This document shows, piece after piece, positions 8,506 to 17,494 of a DNA stretch of 64,000 nucleotides (position 1 is its first letter; each line of letters opens with the position of its first letter). Source of the DNA: Micromonospora ureilytica (GTDB lineage: Bacteria > Actinomycetota > Actinomycetes > Mycobacteriales > Micromonosporaceae); contig NZ_JADOTX010000001.1 of the NCBI RefSeq assembly GCF_015751765.1, positions 1,302,001 to 1,366,000 on the forward strand. The letters run 5' to 3'. Both the position numbers and the translations under genes were made by a program. The notes under the pieces are model-generated. The model was not told where the DNA came from and did no database searches. It worked only from the letters and a program-made list of their open reading frames with translations.

Positions 8506-9459
8506 ATGACGGCAGGGCGAGCGATGCCGACCCAGGACGACGTGCTCGGGTACTTCGACACGCTGTCGAACTGGGGGCGGTGGGGCGACGACGACGAACT
8601 CGGGACCCTGAACCACATCACCGACGACGTGCGACTGGCGGCAGCGCAGGCTGTGCGTCACGGCAGGAGCGTGTCCTGCGCCTGGGAGGTTGCCGCACCG
8701 GGAGACATGGAGCGGACGACGACGGCCTGCCCCTGCACCGCCGACATGCCGGGTGCCGAGAACATGCCGCCGGCCTTCCACGCCGACCGGCGCTGGGGCT
8801 TCTCGTCCGAGCGGCTCGGCATCTCGTACCACGGCAACACCATCACCCACCTCGACTCGCCGTGCCACATCTTCTGGGACGGCAAGATGTACAACGGGCG
8901 CTCCCACTCGTTGGTCGATCCCGCGACGGGCTCGGCGTGGGCGGCCGTAACGGCTGCCGCGAGCGGGATCGTCACGCGTGGTGTCCTGCTGGACGTTGCG
9001 GGGGCCCGCGAGGTGCCGTGGTTGGAGCCTGGCCAGGGTGTGGTCCCCGACGACCTCGAGGAGGCCGAGCGTCGCCAGGGTGTGCGGGTGCGACCCGGTG
9101 ACGCGGTACTCCTGCGGACCGGCTACGGCCGCTTCCGGCACGAGAACGGTGCGGCCAGCGGTTTCACGCAGGCCGGCTGGCACGCGTCCTGCCTGCCGTG
9201 GCTGCAGGAGCGGGGGGTGGCGCTGATCGGGGCCGACTCTCCCCAGGACGTTCAGCCGTCGGGGTACGACGACGTGTTGATGCCGGTGCACGCCGTGAGC
9301 CTCGTCGCGATGGGTCTGTGGATGCTCGACAACTGCGACCTGGAGGCGTGCGCCACGACGGCCACCGAGCTCGGCCAGTGGGACTTTCACCTGGCAGTAG
9401 CGCCGGTCCGCTTCGCCGGCACGTCCGGCAGCCCGGTCAACCCGATCGCCACTTTCTGA
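8506..9459 (+). CDS. cyclase family protein (kynurenine formamidase-like hydrolase)
   Basis: This 317-residue protein belongs to the cyclase/kynurenine-formamidase-like metal hydrolases. The defining metal-binding run is visible as YHGNTITHLDSPCHIF, matching the family pattern HxGTHxDxPxH with Asn for Gly. The region GADSPQDVQPSG and the C-terminal FRFAGTSGSPVNP-like end also fit. The enzyme is cytoplasmic and its substrate is unknown; relatives open cyclic or N-formyl amides and esters. Possible starts are ATG 8506 (used here) and ATG 8524, and an upstream GTG at 8467. Confidence 0.75.
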   Translation: MTAGRAMPTQDDVLGYFDTLSNWGRWGDDDELGTLNHITDDVRLAAAQAVRHGRSVSCAWEVAAPGDMERTTTACPCTADMPGAENMPPAFHADRRWGFSSERLGISYHGNTITHLDSPCHIFWDGKMYNGRSHSLVDPATGSAWAAVTAAASGIVTRGVLLDVAGAREVPWLEPGQGVVPDDLEEAERRQGVRVRPGDAVLLRTGYGRFRHENGAASGFTQAGWHASCLPWLQERGVALIGADSPQDVQPSGYDDVLMPVHAVSLVAMGLWMLDNCDLEACATTATELGQWDFHLAVAPVRFAGTSGSPVNPIATF

Positions 9460-9579
9460 CCGTCAGCCCTCCCGTCATGGTGCGGGCCGCGGTCCGACCC
9501 CGTTACGGCGTAGTCTCAACAGATCGAAACTCATAGATCATTGGCAGGACTCTCGGCCATGGTACTGAGGGGGCTACCA

Positions 9580-10935
9580 ATGACCGTGCCACGTCGGGGA
9601 CGCGTACCCGCCCGGGTTCGTCCGTTCCTCTCCGCCGCCGTGTCCGTCCTCGTCGTGGGGGTGCTCGCCGCCGCCGGTCCGGCCAACGCGACCGATCCGC
9701 CGCACCGGCTGGCCAACCCCTACGTCGGAGCCCAGGTCTACGTCAATCCCGAGTGGGTCGACCGTGCCGTCGTGGAGCCCGGTGGCGACGCGGTCGCCGG
9801 CGAGCCGACCGCGGTCTGGCTGGACCGGATCGCCAGGATCGAGGGAGCCGACGGGACGATGGGCCTGCGTGCGCACCTGGACGCAGCCGTGGAACAGCGC
9901 GCCGACCTCGTCCAGTTGACCCTGTACAACCTGCCGGCCCGCGACTGCGGCCGGCGGGCCCCGCAGGGTGAGCTGTCGATCGGGGACCTGGCCCGGTACC
10001 GGGCGGAGTTCATCGATCCTATTGTCGAGATCCTCGCTGCACCTCAGTACGCTGACCTGCGGATCGTCGCCTTCGTCGAGCCGAACTCGCTGCCCGACCT
10101 CGTCGTCAACACCGGCAACCGGTACGCGGCCACCCCGGCCTGTGACGAGGCGCTGGCGCGCGGCACCTATCAGCACGGGATCGGGTACGCCCTGGCCCGG
10201 CTCGGCGCCCTGTCCAACGTCTACTCGTACCTCGACATCAGTCACCACGCCGAAGTCGGCTGGCCGGAGGACTCCGGTCCGCTGACTGCGCTGCTGTCGC
10301 AGGCCGCGACCACCGCCGGTAGCACTGTGGCCGACGTCCATGGCTTCGTGGCCAACACCGCGAACTACTCGGTGCTGCACGAGGAGTACTTCCGCGTCGA
10401 CGATGTCATCAACGGCCAACCGGTGTACCAGTCGAAGTGGGTCGACTGGAACCCGTTCATCGACGAGGTGCCCTACGCGCGACACCTGCGAGGGCTGTTG
10501 ACGCAGGCGGGCTTCTCGCCGGACGCGGGTGTCGTCGTCGACACCTCGCGCAACGGCTGGGGTGGTCCGAACCGACCCGCCGGCCCGGCGTCCTCGGGCA
10601 ATCTGAACAGTTACGTCGACGGCAGCCGGATCGACAGGCGAGCAGCGATCGGGAACTGGTGCAACCAGAGGGGCGCGGGCCTCGGGCAGCGTCCAGTCGC
10701 CGAGCCGGAACTAGGCATCGATGCCTACGTCTGGGTCAAGCCGCCCGGCGAGTCCGATGGCACCAGTGGCAGCCCGAATGCCGGCCAGCCGTACGAGCCG
10801 ATGTGCGATCCGTACTACCTGCCGCCTCGCGGTTCCACGTACGACACCGGCGCGATGCCGGGTGCCCCGCCGCTGGGGGAGTGGTTCCCGGCGCACTTCC
10901 GTCAGTTGCTGGCCAACGCCTGGCCGCCCCTGTGA
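9580..10935 (+). CDS. secreted GH6 family protein (cellobiohydrolase-like)
   Basis: This 451-residue secreted protein has the GH6 landmarks in order: LYNLPARDCGRR (D122, the pKa-modulating Asp), FVEPNSLPDLVVN, YLDISHHAEVGW, GFVANTANYS, VVDTSRNGWGG and DAYVWVKPPGESDG. The signal peptide ends near GPANAT (about residue 43). It has no carbohydrate-binding module. Active relatives have Asp at the third position of EPDSL as proton donor, but this protein has Asn169 there and an Asp at 173. It may therefore be slow, altered or a binding protein. GAGGGGG lies about 6 bases before the ATG at 9580. Confidence 0.82.
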   Translation: MTVPRRGRVPARVRPFLSAAVSVLVVGVLAAAGPANATDPPHRLANPYVGAQVYVNPEWVDRAVVEPGGDAVAGEPTAVWLDRIARIEGADGTMGLRAHLDAAVEQRADLVQLTLYNLPARDCGRRAPQGELSIGDLARYRAEFIDPIVEILAAPQYADLRIVAFVEPNSLPDLVVNTGNRYAATPACDEALARGTYQHGIGYALARLGALSNVYSYLDISHHAEVGWPEDSGPLTALLSQAATTAGSTVADVHGFVANTANYSVLHEEYFRVDDVINGQPVYQSKWVDWNPFIDEVPYARHLRGLLTQAGFSPDAGVVVDTSRNGWGGPNRPAGPASSGNLNSYVDGSRIDRRAAIGNWCNQRGAGLGQRPVAEPELGIDAYVWVKPPGESDGTSGSPNAGQPYEPMCDPYYLPPRGSTYDTGAMPGAPPLGEWFPAHFRQLLANAWPPL

Positions 10936-10999
10936 CAGTGGTTCCACACCGACGCCGGCACGGCCCCGGCGAGCATGGCGACAAGTAACCTGCGGATTC

Positions 11000-11527
11000 T
11001 CATGGCTTCTCCAGTCTCCGAATGATGGTTGCGCGCCGGCGGTAGTCGGCGGCCACGGCTATGACGAGCGGGCCCCACGCGAGCATGGGGGCGTAGTAGC
11101 GGAACACCTCCCAACCGGGAGTCGGGTGCACCGGTTCGTCGTCGCCGATGCCTACCCATCCGCTCTGCACGAGGTGGAACCTGTGGTTCAGGAGGAAGTA
11201 GACACAGATGGCGACGAGCGACCAGCCGCCGATCAGCGCGACGCGCACGACCGGACGCGCCGGGATGGGACGGCCCCCGAGGCGGGGCACCCAGTGTGGA
11301 AGTCGTTGTCCCCACCGGTGCACCAGCCCGAGTGTCAACAGGGCCAGCGCCATCGACACGGCGGAGAGGAAGATCATGTACCAGCGCGTGGTGGTGTCGT
11401 CGGTGAACACCAACGACAGTCGCCACAGTGCGGACGGCAGGACGCAGAGCGGGACGGCGTAGGCGGCCCAGATCGCCCAGGGCGGCGGGGCGGTGGTCGA
11501 GACGCGGGTCGAGTCGGTGGGGCTCAT
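11000..11527 (-). CDS. small polytopic membrane protein, paralogue of upstream gene
   Basis: This 175-residue membrane protein has about four hydrophobic segments. Its middle (LGLVHRWGQRLPHWVPRLGG) matches LGLVQRWGQEFPLWVPGLRG in the upstream neighbour, so the two genes arose by duplication. The start at 11527 overlaps the upstream stop in an ATGA, which means translational coupling. The function is unknown. The arrangement of two related membrane proteins resembles actinobacterial integral membrane families of unknown role. Confidence 0.7.
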   Translation of the reverse strand: MSPTDSTRVSTTAPPPWAIWAAYAVPLCVLPSALWRLSLVFTDDTTTRWYMIFLSAVSMALALLTLGLVHRWGQRLPHWVPRLGGRPIPARPVVRVALIGGWSLVAICVYFLLNHRFHLVQSGWVGIGDDEPVHPTPGWEVFRYYAPMLAWGPLVIAVAADYRRRATIIRRLEKP

Positions 11528-12543
11528 GGACGCCCCGATCCTGCGAGGTCGGTCATCGAGGTGTCGGCCGAGGTGGCGAGGGCGTAGCCGGTGGTGGTGA
11601 CGGCCAACGACACTCCCCAACCGAGGAACACCAGCAGCGTCGCGGTGACGGCCCATCCGTCCCACACGTCGGACCAGCGCGTGTCACCCGCGAGCAGGTG
11701 GCCGACGAGCACCGCGACGCTCAGCACGCCGTAGGTGACAAGCGTCAGCGCCACCACGCCGGCTGGGATCACCGCCAGCCGCCTTGGCACCTGTCGACCG
11801 CGTAGACCCGGCACCCAGAGCGGAAACTCCTGCCCCCACCGCTGCACCAGCCCGAGAACGAGCAGGCCGGCGAGCGGCGGGACGAGCGTGATCGCCAACC
11901 CCGTCGCCGTGGAGAGGTTCTGCTCGATGTCGTTCAGTTCCCGCGCGGAGATGCCGACCGGAACGCCGAGCACCCACAGCCCATGGGGCACGGCCCAGCC
12001 GACCACGGGCAGCGTGACCGCGACGTACGCCCAGCGGCGCGTCCACCGCGGCACCGGCCGGTAGCCGACGGCGGCCGGTCCGCGCCGCGGGCCGGACGCG
12101 TTCGCGAGCCCGGCGAACAGGGCGCCACCGACCACCAACGCGAGCCGGGCTCCGAGGTCACGCCAGTCCGAGGGCCGTCCCGCCAACGCCGCCGGGACCT
12201 CGAAGACCAGGTGCAGCGGGAACGCGACCACCAGGAGCAGCGCGGCGGCGGCCCAGCTGCCGGCGGTCGCCCAGCGGCCGGGTAACCGGACCGTGCACAC
12301 GAGCACCACCACGAGGGCGACGCCGACCCCCACCGCTCCCCACCCCGACCAGAACGGCAACGCCACGACCTGGTCCGCGCCGCACCCGCCCGCCGGATCG
12401 ACCAGATCGGTGCGGTCGCAGGCGGTGTACCCCCACCGGCCGCCCGCGATCCAGTAGAGCCGCTGAGCCACCGCAGCGACGACGAACACGGCACACGCCA
12501 GCGCCCACGCTCTGGCGCGGGTCGGTACTTCAACGACATCCAT
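11524..12543 (-). CDS. polytopic membrane protein, first of a coupled pair
   Basis: This 339-residue protein has roughly eight hydrophobic helices and short loops, so it is an integral membrane protein of unknown function. The C-terminal half is homologous to the shorter downstream protein. A cysteine-containing extracytoplasmic loop (ACDRTDLVDPAGGCGADQ) between helices 1 and 2 could carry a disulphide. It starts at ATG 12543 and is divergent from the carboxypeptidase gene. Confidence 0.7.
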   Translation of the reverse strand: MDVVEVPTRARAWALACAVFVVAAVAQRLYWIAGGRWGYTACDRTDLVDPAGGCGADQVVALPFWSGWGAVGVGVALVVVLVCTVRLPGRWATAGSWAAAALLLVVAFPLHLVFEVPAALAGRPSDWRDLGARLALVVGGALFAGLANASGPRRGPAAVGYRPVPRWTRRWAYVAVTLPVVGWAVPHGLWVLGVPVGISARELNDIEQNLSTATGLAITLVPPLAGLLVLGLVQRWGQEFPLWVPGLRGRQVPRRLAVIPAGVVALTLVTYGVLSVAVLVGHLLAGDTRWSDVWDGWAVTATLLVFLGWGVSLAVTTTGYALATSADTSMTDLAGSGRP

Positions 12544-12575
12544 GGACCTACGATTGCCGGCTGCGGCTCAGCTCT

Positions 12576-12596
12576 CCTCCCCGACAGAAGGGGAGG
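12576..12596. other. hairpin in divergent promoter region
   Basis: CCTCCCC and GGGGAGG can pair around a 7-base loop, between the divergent starts at 12543 and 12740. It could be a 5' leader structure or an operator; nothing decides between these. Confidence 0.3.
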
Positions 12597-12739
12597 TGCT
12601 CCCTCTGCCGGGGGACCGGCGGCCCAGGGCTCAAGGAATGCTCAAATTCGATCGACGTGAAGCACTGAATCCGCGAACGCGCATACGCTCACCGGACCGG
12701 TCCGCCGGCAATCACCCGTCGTAGGCAGAAGGAGGGGGA

Positions 12740-15214
12740 ATGCGGCGATCACAACGGCGCATCGCGCTGCTCGCGCTGTCCACCCTGGTGGGCAGCATCC
12801 TCGTGACGACCGGCCCTGCGGGCGCGGATCCCACGGGGCCGCCAGCCGCCGCCAGCCAATCCCAGCCCGAGGATCGTGAGTCGGTACGCCTCGTACACCT
12901 CAGGCTGACCGGCGCCGACATGCTGGACCGGGTGGCCGCGGCCGGCTTCGACCTCGAACACGGCCTCCGGCGCGTGCCGAACGGCATCGAGGGCGAGGCG
13001 GTGGTGACCGCCGAGCAGGTCACCGAACTCAGGGCGATGGGCGTCGAGGTGCTCGACGACGACGCCGGCTTCGCCTGGAGCGACGAGGCCGACGGCGGCA
13101 TCGGCGCGGCCAGCGCGCGGGCGGCCCAGCCGGCGAACCACGAGGCGACGGTACGCGTCGTGCGCGCCGACTGGTTCACCACAAAGGGGCAGGGCTTCCT
13201 CTACGTCGAGGCGCGGACCACCGAGGGGCAGCAGGCGGACCCGATCGTCGGGATGCAGTTGGAGAACGACTCGGGCAGGGGCACGCCGTTCGGCTTCGCC
13301 CGGACGATGAGCCGGTTCGTCGACTCCGGGCAGTACATGTTCCACCGGAACCTGTTCAAGCTCGACGTACGCCCGAACAAGATCAGGCTGACGAGTTCCA
13401 CAGGTGGCGTCGCGACAGGTGTCGTCTCCAACTGGTTGGAGGACGCCCCGCCGCCGCTGACGGCGAACCCGTCCTACAAGTCGGACTTCGTGGACGGCTA
13501 CCGGCACCCGCAGCAGCTCTACAGCCGCGCCAAGGAGATCGCCCGCCAGTACCCGGACATCGCCGAGATCGTCTACCTGCCGAACCAGACGAACGGGTAC
13601 CAACGCAAGGCGCAGGCCCAGATCGGCGGCACGGGGCAGGCGGCGGTCGTCGTCACCTCGACGGCATGGGGTCACGAGGGCGGCAACGACATCACTGTGG
13701 ACTTTGTGGGCCGCACCGACCCGGACCTTCCGTTGGAGGTGGAGGTCAGTGGCAAGGCGGTCCGTGTCCTGCTCGGCACCGATGCCTCCGGCGCGCCGGC
13801 GAGTACGGCTGCCGAGGTGGCCGAGGCGTTGCGGACCCGCTCCGCGGGGCTCATCGAGAGGTCGCACCCGTACCGCACCAATGCGGGCACCGGGGTCGTC
13901 GCGCCGACGGCTGGGCCTGTCGCGCTGACCGACTTCCTCGACCAGAAGCGTGTCGGGGCGCCGGCGGGGGAGGTGCCGCGAGGCCCGGTGACGATCCCGG
14001 TCCTGCGGATCGGCAAGCACCGTGACGGGAAGAAACCCGGTGTCCTCATCCAGGCGCAGGACCACGCCCGGGAGTGGGTGCCGGCGACGACGAGTCTGGA
14101 GTCCGCCGAACGTCTGGTGCACAACTACCGGTCCGATCGGGAGACGAAGAAGATCGTCGAGAACACCGACGTCTTCTTCATCCTGTCGAACAATCCCGAC
14201 GGGGCGAACTACAGCTTCTACAACTTCGCCTCCCAGCGCCGGAACCTGACCAACCACTGCCCGGACGCGAACGCCGATCCGGGTCGACGCAACTCCTGGG
14301 GCGTGGACCTGAACCGGAACTACCGGGTCGGGTCGGGGCACGACGGCTACGCGGGAGCGTCGACCAGTTGCGTCAGCGACACCTACCAGGGGCCGGAGGA
14401 GCTGTCCGAGCCCGAGTCGAAGAACATCATCTGGCTGGTCGAGAAGTACAAGAACATCAAGTTCATGATGTCGGTGCACTCCAACGGTGGTCAGCTCTTC
14501 TGGCAGCCGGGCGCCTACATCGCGGACGGCCGGATCACCACGCCGCGTCCGCCGCTGGGTGACGAGGCGTTCTACTGGCAGTCCGCGGCCCGGATCCTGT
14601 CGCAGGTCAAGGCGCACCGGGAAACCGTCGTCACGCCGGAGAACGTCGGCGGCTCGTCCGACGTCCTCTACTCCTCGGCGGGCAACGTACGCGAGGACCT
14701 CTACCACACCTACGGGATCTACGCGTTCGGCTGGGAGGTCGGCGGCTCCGTCTACAACCCGGCCACTGGCGACTGGCAGGGCGGTTCGTTCCAGCCGGAG
14801 TGGGACGGAAACCCCGAGCTCGTCAGTGGTCACGCGGAGACGATGGAGTACGCCAACGGGATCATGGAGATGTTCCGGGTCGCGGCGGACTGGGGCAGGG
14901 ACAACAAGAACCCGACGTCCCAGTTGGTCCCCGGAGCGGGGCGCTACTCCGGGCCCGTCGACGTGCGCTTCGAGACCAGCGAGCCGGCGACCATCTACTA
15001 CACGACCGACGGTAGCCGGCCCACCCTCGAGTCGCCCCGCTACGCGGCGACCGAGTTCCGCGAGCCGGGGCAGGTGTTCCACGTGACCGAGACGACGACG
15101 TTCAACTGGTTCTCGGTCGACAGCGCCGGCAACATCGAGAAGAACTACGATCCGACGAAGAGCGACAGGCGCAACAACTACCGCAGCGCGACGATCAGGA
15201 TCGCCAAGAGGTAG
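12740..15214 (+). CDS. secreted M14 zinc carboxypeptidase with C-terminal chitobiase-like domain
   Basis: This 824-residue exported metallopeptidase removes C-terminal residues from proteins or peptides. The signal peptide ends near AGAD (about residue 30) and is followed by a long propeptide-like region. The M14 catalytic domain (about 245-680) shows the zinc ligands in DHAREW (H442, E445), DLNRNY, the third ligand in MSVHSN (H580) and the catalytic Glu in FGWEVGG (E666). Residues about 735-810 resemble the chitobiase C-terminal/FN3-like domain (ATIYYTTDGSRPT). A GGAGGGGG ribosome site precedes the ATG. A 13-base hairpin ends the gene. Confidence 0.88.
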   Translation: MRRSQRRIALLALSTLVGSILVTTGPAGADPTGPPAAASQSQPEDRESVRLVHLRLTGADMLDRVAAAGFDLEHGLRRVPNGIEGEAVVTAEQVTELRAMGVEVLDDDAGFAWSDEADGGIGAASARAAQPANHEATVRVVRADWFTTKGQGFLYVEARTTEGQQADPIVGMQLENDSGRGTPFGFARTMSRFVDSGQYMFHRNLFKLDVRPNKIRLTSSTGGVATGVVSNWLEDAPPPLTANPSYKSDFVDGYRHPQQLYSRAKEIARQYPDIAEIVYLPNQTNGYQRKAQAQIGGTGQAAVVVTSTAWGHEGGNDITVDFVGRTDPDLPLEVEVSGKAVRVLLGTDASGAPASTAAEVAEALRTRSAGLIERSHPYRTNAGTGVVAPTAGPVALTDFLDQKRVGAPAGEVPRGPVTIPVLRIGKHRDGKKPGVLIQAQDHAREWVPATTSLESAERLVHNYRSDRETKKIVENTDVFFILSNNPDGANYSFYNFASQRRNLTNHCPDANADPGRRNSWGVDLNRNYRVGSGHDGYAGASTSCVSDTYQGPEELSEPESKNIIWLVEKYKNIKFMMSVHSNGGQLFWQPGAYIADGRITTPRPPLGDEAFYWQSAARILSQVKAHRETVVTPENVGGSSDVLYSSAGNVREDLYHTYGIYAFGWEVGGSVYNPATGDWQGGSFQPEWDGNPELVSGHAETMEYANGIMEMFRVAADWGRDNKNPTSQLVPGAGRYSGPVDVRFETSEPATIYYTTDGSRPTLESPRYAATEFREPGQVFHVTETTTFNWFSVDSAGNIEKNYDPTKSDRRNNYRSATIRIAKR

Positions 15215-15224
15215 CGCCACAGTC

Positions 15225-15265
15225 GTTGCCCCGTCGGTGTGGACCACCCGCGCCGACGGGGCAAC
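15225..15265 (+). terminator. bidirectional hairpin terminator
   Basis: A perfect 13-base stem (GTTGCCCCGTCGG with its complement) flanks a 15-base loop between the convergent carboxypeptidase and cupin genes. Confidence 0.75.
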
Positions 15266-15289
15266 TTCTGCACGAACAGGTCGGGCCGG

Positions 15290-15757
15290 TCAGCCGCGTC
15301 GGCCAGCCCACAACGGGCTGTCAACGTAGTGGTTGTCATAGCGGTCCTGGGTCTCGCCGACTTCCTGCCAGGTGGCTTCGCCCTGGTGCACCTTGTCGAG
15401 CAGTCGGTAGTAGTCGAACCGGGGCTTGCCGGGGGTGATCACGACGAGGAAGTCGGCGTTCCGGCCGTCGGCGGGGGCGAAGGCGTGCGGGGTGTTCTCC
15501 GGGACGAAGACCACGTCTCCCTTGTGGAGGGTGTGCAGTTCGTCGCCGACGAGCATCTCGAGGGCGCCGTCGAGCACGAAGAACAGCTCACCGGAGTGGG
15601 TGTGCAGGTGTGGCGGCGCACCGTCGGTGCCGTGCTTGAGCAGGGTGCGGTTGCTGGTCAGGGCGCCGCCGGTGTGCTCGGGGTCGAGGAGCAGCGTGAT
15701 CACGCTGGCCGGGTCGCTGTCGAGAACCTCTGCCTGGGCTGCGCGTACCAAAGTCAT
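15290..15757 (-). CDS. cupin-domain protein
   Basis: This 155-residue protein is a single-domain cupin. The two metal motifs are clear: PPHLHTHSGELFFVLDG (His, His, Glu) and FVPENTPHAF (His). Such proteins are small dioxygenases, isomerases or binding proteins; the substrate is unknown. The ATG at 15757 follows AAGGAG. It is divergent from an Rrf2-type regulator, and the dyads between them suggest direct control by that regulator. Confidence 0.8.
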   Translation of the reverse strand: MTLVRAAQAEVLDSDPASVITLLLDPEHTGGALTSNRTLLKHGTDGAPPHLHTHSGELFFVLDGALEMLVGDELHTLHKGDVVFVPENTPHAFAPADGRNADFLVVITPGKPRFDYYRLLDKVHQGEATWQEVGETQDRYDNHYVDSPLWAGRRG

Positions 15758-15784
15758 TGTCGGCTCCTTGATCGTGCGTCGATA

Positions 15785-15863
15785 TCTAGACACTAGATGT
15801 CCAGGATCCGTCGGCGCTAGCGATCGTGTCCGATGTCCCAGATTCTGGACAGGTAGAGTCCAG
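15785..15863. promoter_or_regulatory. Rrf2 operator region with two dyads
   Basis: The 110-base divergent promoter holds two inverted repeats: TCTAG-N3-CTAGA at 15785-15797 and CTGGAC-N7-GTCCAG at 15845-15863. A further GTCCAG half-site lies at 15799-15804. The second dyad ends 4 bases before the regulator's start codon, which fits self-repression. Confidence 0.5.
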
Positions 15864-15867
15864 GACC

Positions 15868-16344
15868 ATGCGGATGAGCCAGGGCGTCGAATGGGCCCTC
15901 CACACGTGCCTCAACCTGAGCTGGCTGGATGCCCCGGTGCCGACCAGCACCCTCGCCGCGTTCTACGAGCTGCCGCCGGCGTACCTGAACAAGCAGCTCC
16001 AGACCCTGGTTCGGGCCGGAATCCTGACGTCGACCTCGGGGCCGCGCGGCGGCTTCCGACTGGCCCGGGCCCCGGCGGCGATCTCTCTCCTGGACATCGT
16101 GGCCGCGATCGAGGGCCCGGAGGAACTGTTCCAGTGCGACCAGATCCTCAGCAGGGGGCCGGGCGAGCACGCGGGCGTCGACTATCGACAGTCCTGCGCG
16201 TTCGCCCACGCCATGCGGGGCGCCGACCTGGCCTGGCGGCGGGAGCTGGCCGGCAAGACCGTCGCCGACGTCCGGGCCGACGTCGAGCGCGGTCACCCCG
16301 ATGCGCCAGCCAACACCCGGGCCAGGATCGTGGAACTGCGCTAA
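15868..16344 (+). CDS. Rrf2 family transcriptional regulator
   Basis: This 158-residue protein has the Rrf2 winged helix-turn-helix (VEWALHTCLNLSW, then LPPAYLNKQLQTLVRAGILTSTSGPRGGFRLAR). Rrf2 proteins sense iron-sulphur status, nitric oxide or cysteine, usually through three cysteines after the wing. Here only C90 and C110 lie in that region (with C14 in the first helix), so a normal three-Cys cluster site is not evident. The start at 15868 is chosen because the homology begins there. It probably controls the divergent cupin gene. Confidence 0.82.
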   Translation: MRMSQGVEWALHTCLNLSWLDAPVPTSTLAAFYELPPAYLNKQLQTLVRAGILTSTSGPRGGFRLARAPAAISLLDIVAAIEGPEELFQCDQILSRGPGEHAGVDYRQSCAFAHAMRGADLAWRRELAGKTVADVRADVERGHPDAPANTRARIVELR

Positions 16345-16361
16345 GGCGTGTTTCAGAAGGT

Positions 16362-17435
16362 TCAGCGACGGCTCGCTCGGCGGCCACGTTCCGGGATCGG
16401 CAGGGGCAGTGGTGGCGCCGTCGAGGCGCGGACGACGAGCTCGACCGGTTGGTCGGCCGCCGGTGGAAGCTCGACGCCCGGCTTCTCGATGACCTGTACC
16501 AGCAGCGCGAGGCCCTGCCGCGCGACCTCGTCGAACGGCTGCCGCACGGTGGTGAGCGGGGGAGTGACGTAGGCGGCGACCGGGATGTCGTCGAACCCGA
16601 CGACGCTGATGTCCTCGGGCACCCGGCGTCCGGCCTCGAGCTGCGCGCGGATGAGACCGATCGCCATGTCGTCGTTCGCGGCGAACACCGCGGTCACGGT
16701 GCCGTCGCCGGCCAGTTCCCGGCCCGCCGCGTAGCCGGACGCGGCCGACCAGTCGCCCTCGACGACCGGCGGCTCGTCCGCGCCGTGGGCTCGCAGCGCC
16801 TCGCGCCAGCCGGCGAGACGGTCCCGTGCCGAATACCACCGCTGCGGGCCGGCCAGGTGATGGACGGTCGCGTGCCCCAGCTCCAGCAGGTGCTCGGTCG
16901 CGGCCCGCGCGAGCCGGCCCGCGCCGACCCTGGCGGTCACCACCTGCGGCGCGGCGAAGGTGGGCGGCGCGCCGAGGACCAGGACCGGCACGTCGACGCT
17001 GATGAGGCCGACGCCCTCGTCGATCGGCTCGGAGATGACGACGGCGTCCACGCCCTGGTCCAGCAGCGACGCCAGGGCGCTCGCGATGCCGCCCGGGTCA
17101 CCCTCGATCGTGGTGGCCACCCGCAGCGTGTAGCCCACCTTTTGGACCGCCCGCTCGATGCCCATGAGCCACGACGCCGGCCCGTACAAGGCGCTGCCGA
17201 GCGTCACCACGCCGATCGACCGGGTCCGCCCGGAGGCCAGCGCCCGGGCCGCCTGGTTGCGCCGGTAGCCGAGCTCCGCGGCGGCGTCCAGGACCCGCCG
17301 GCGCACGTCGGCCGAGACATACGGCTCGTCGTTGAGGACCCTGGACACCGTCTTCTGGGAGACGCCGGCCAGCCGCGCGACGTCCACGCTGCGCGGCGTC
17401 GGAGGGCTTCCACCCGGCCTCGCCAGTCGCGTCAC
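16362..17435 (-). CDS. LacI family transcriptional regulator
   Basis: This repressor has the N-terminal LacI helix-turn-helix (VDVARLAGVSQKTVSRVLNDEP) with the hinge helix (NQAARALASGRT) and a periplasmic-binding-like sugar-sensing domain. I chose the GTG at 17435 because GGGAGG lies just before it, inside the slightly longer ATG frame (17447). It is divergent from the GH2-ricin gene and a perfect 8-base dyad lies in between, so it probably represses that gene. It could also be the protein that binds the CG-centred sites at 977 and 5005, but nothing shows that. Confidence 0.85.
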   Translation of the reverse strand: MTRLARPGGSPPTPRSVDVARLAGVSQKTVSRVLNDEPYVSADVRRRVLDAAAELGYRRNQAARALASGRTRSIGVVTLGSALYGPASWLMGIERAVQKVGYTLRVATTIEGDPGGIASALASLLDQGVDAVVISEPIDEGVGLISVDVPVLVLGAPPTFAAPQVVTARVGAGRLARAATEHLLELGHATVHHLAGPQRWYSARDRLAGWREALRAHGADEPPVVEGDWSAASGYAAGRELAGDGTVTAVFAANDDMAIGLIRAQLEAGRRVPEDISVVGFDDIPVAAYVTPPLTTVRQPFDEVARQGLALLVQVIEKPGVELPPAADQPVELVVRASTAPPLPLPIPERGRRASRR

Positions 17436-17466
17436 GGCACCTCCCATCGCCGGCCATAGTCTTGTA

Positions 17467-17494
17467 TGATTGCGCAGTCATGTCTACGCAATCA
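17467..17494. promoter_or_regulatory. candidate operator for the LacI regulator
   Basis: TGATTGCG, 12 spacer bases, then CGCAATCA form a perfect inverted repeat. It begins 32 bases upstream of the LacI gene's GTG. The arms are farther apart than in a normal LacI operator. Confidence 0.45.

Noticed and set aside
12749..15247. Long minus-strand open frame opposite the carboxypeptidase
   Set aside because: It is the antisense shadow of a clear M14 gene in GC-rich DNA.
15426..17459. Long plus-strand open frame of about 677 codons
   Set aside because: It spans the cupin, Rrf2 and LacI genes in another frame, and its translation is Arg/Gly/Asp-rich without any domain.
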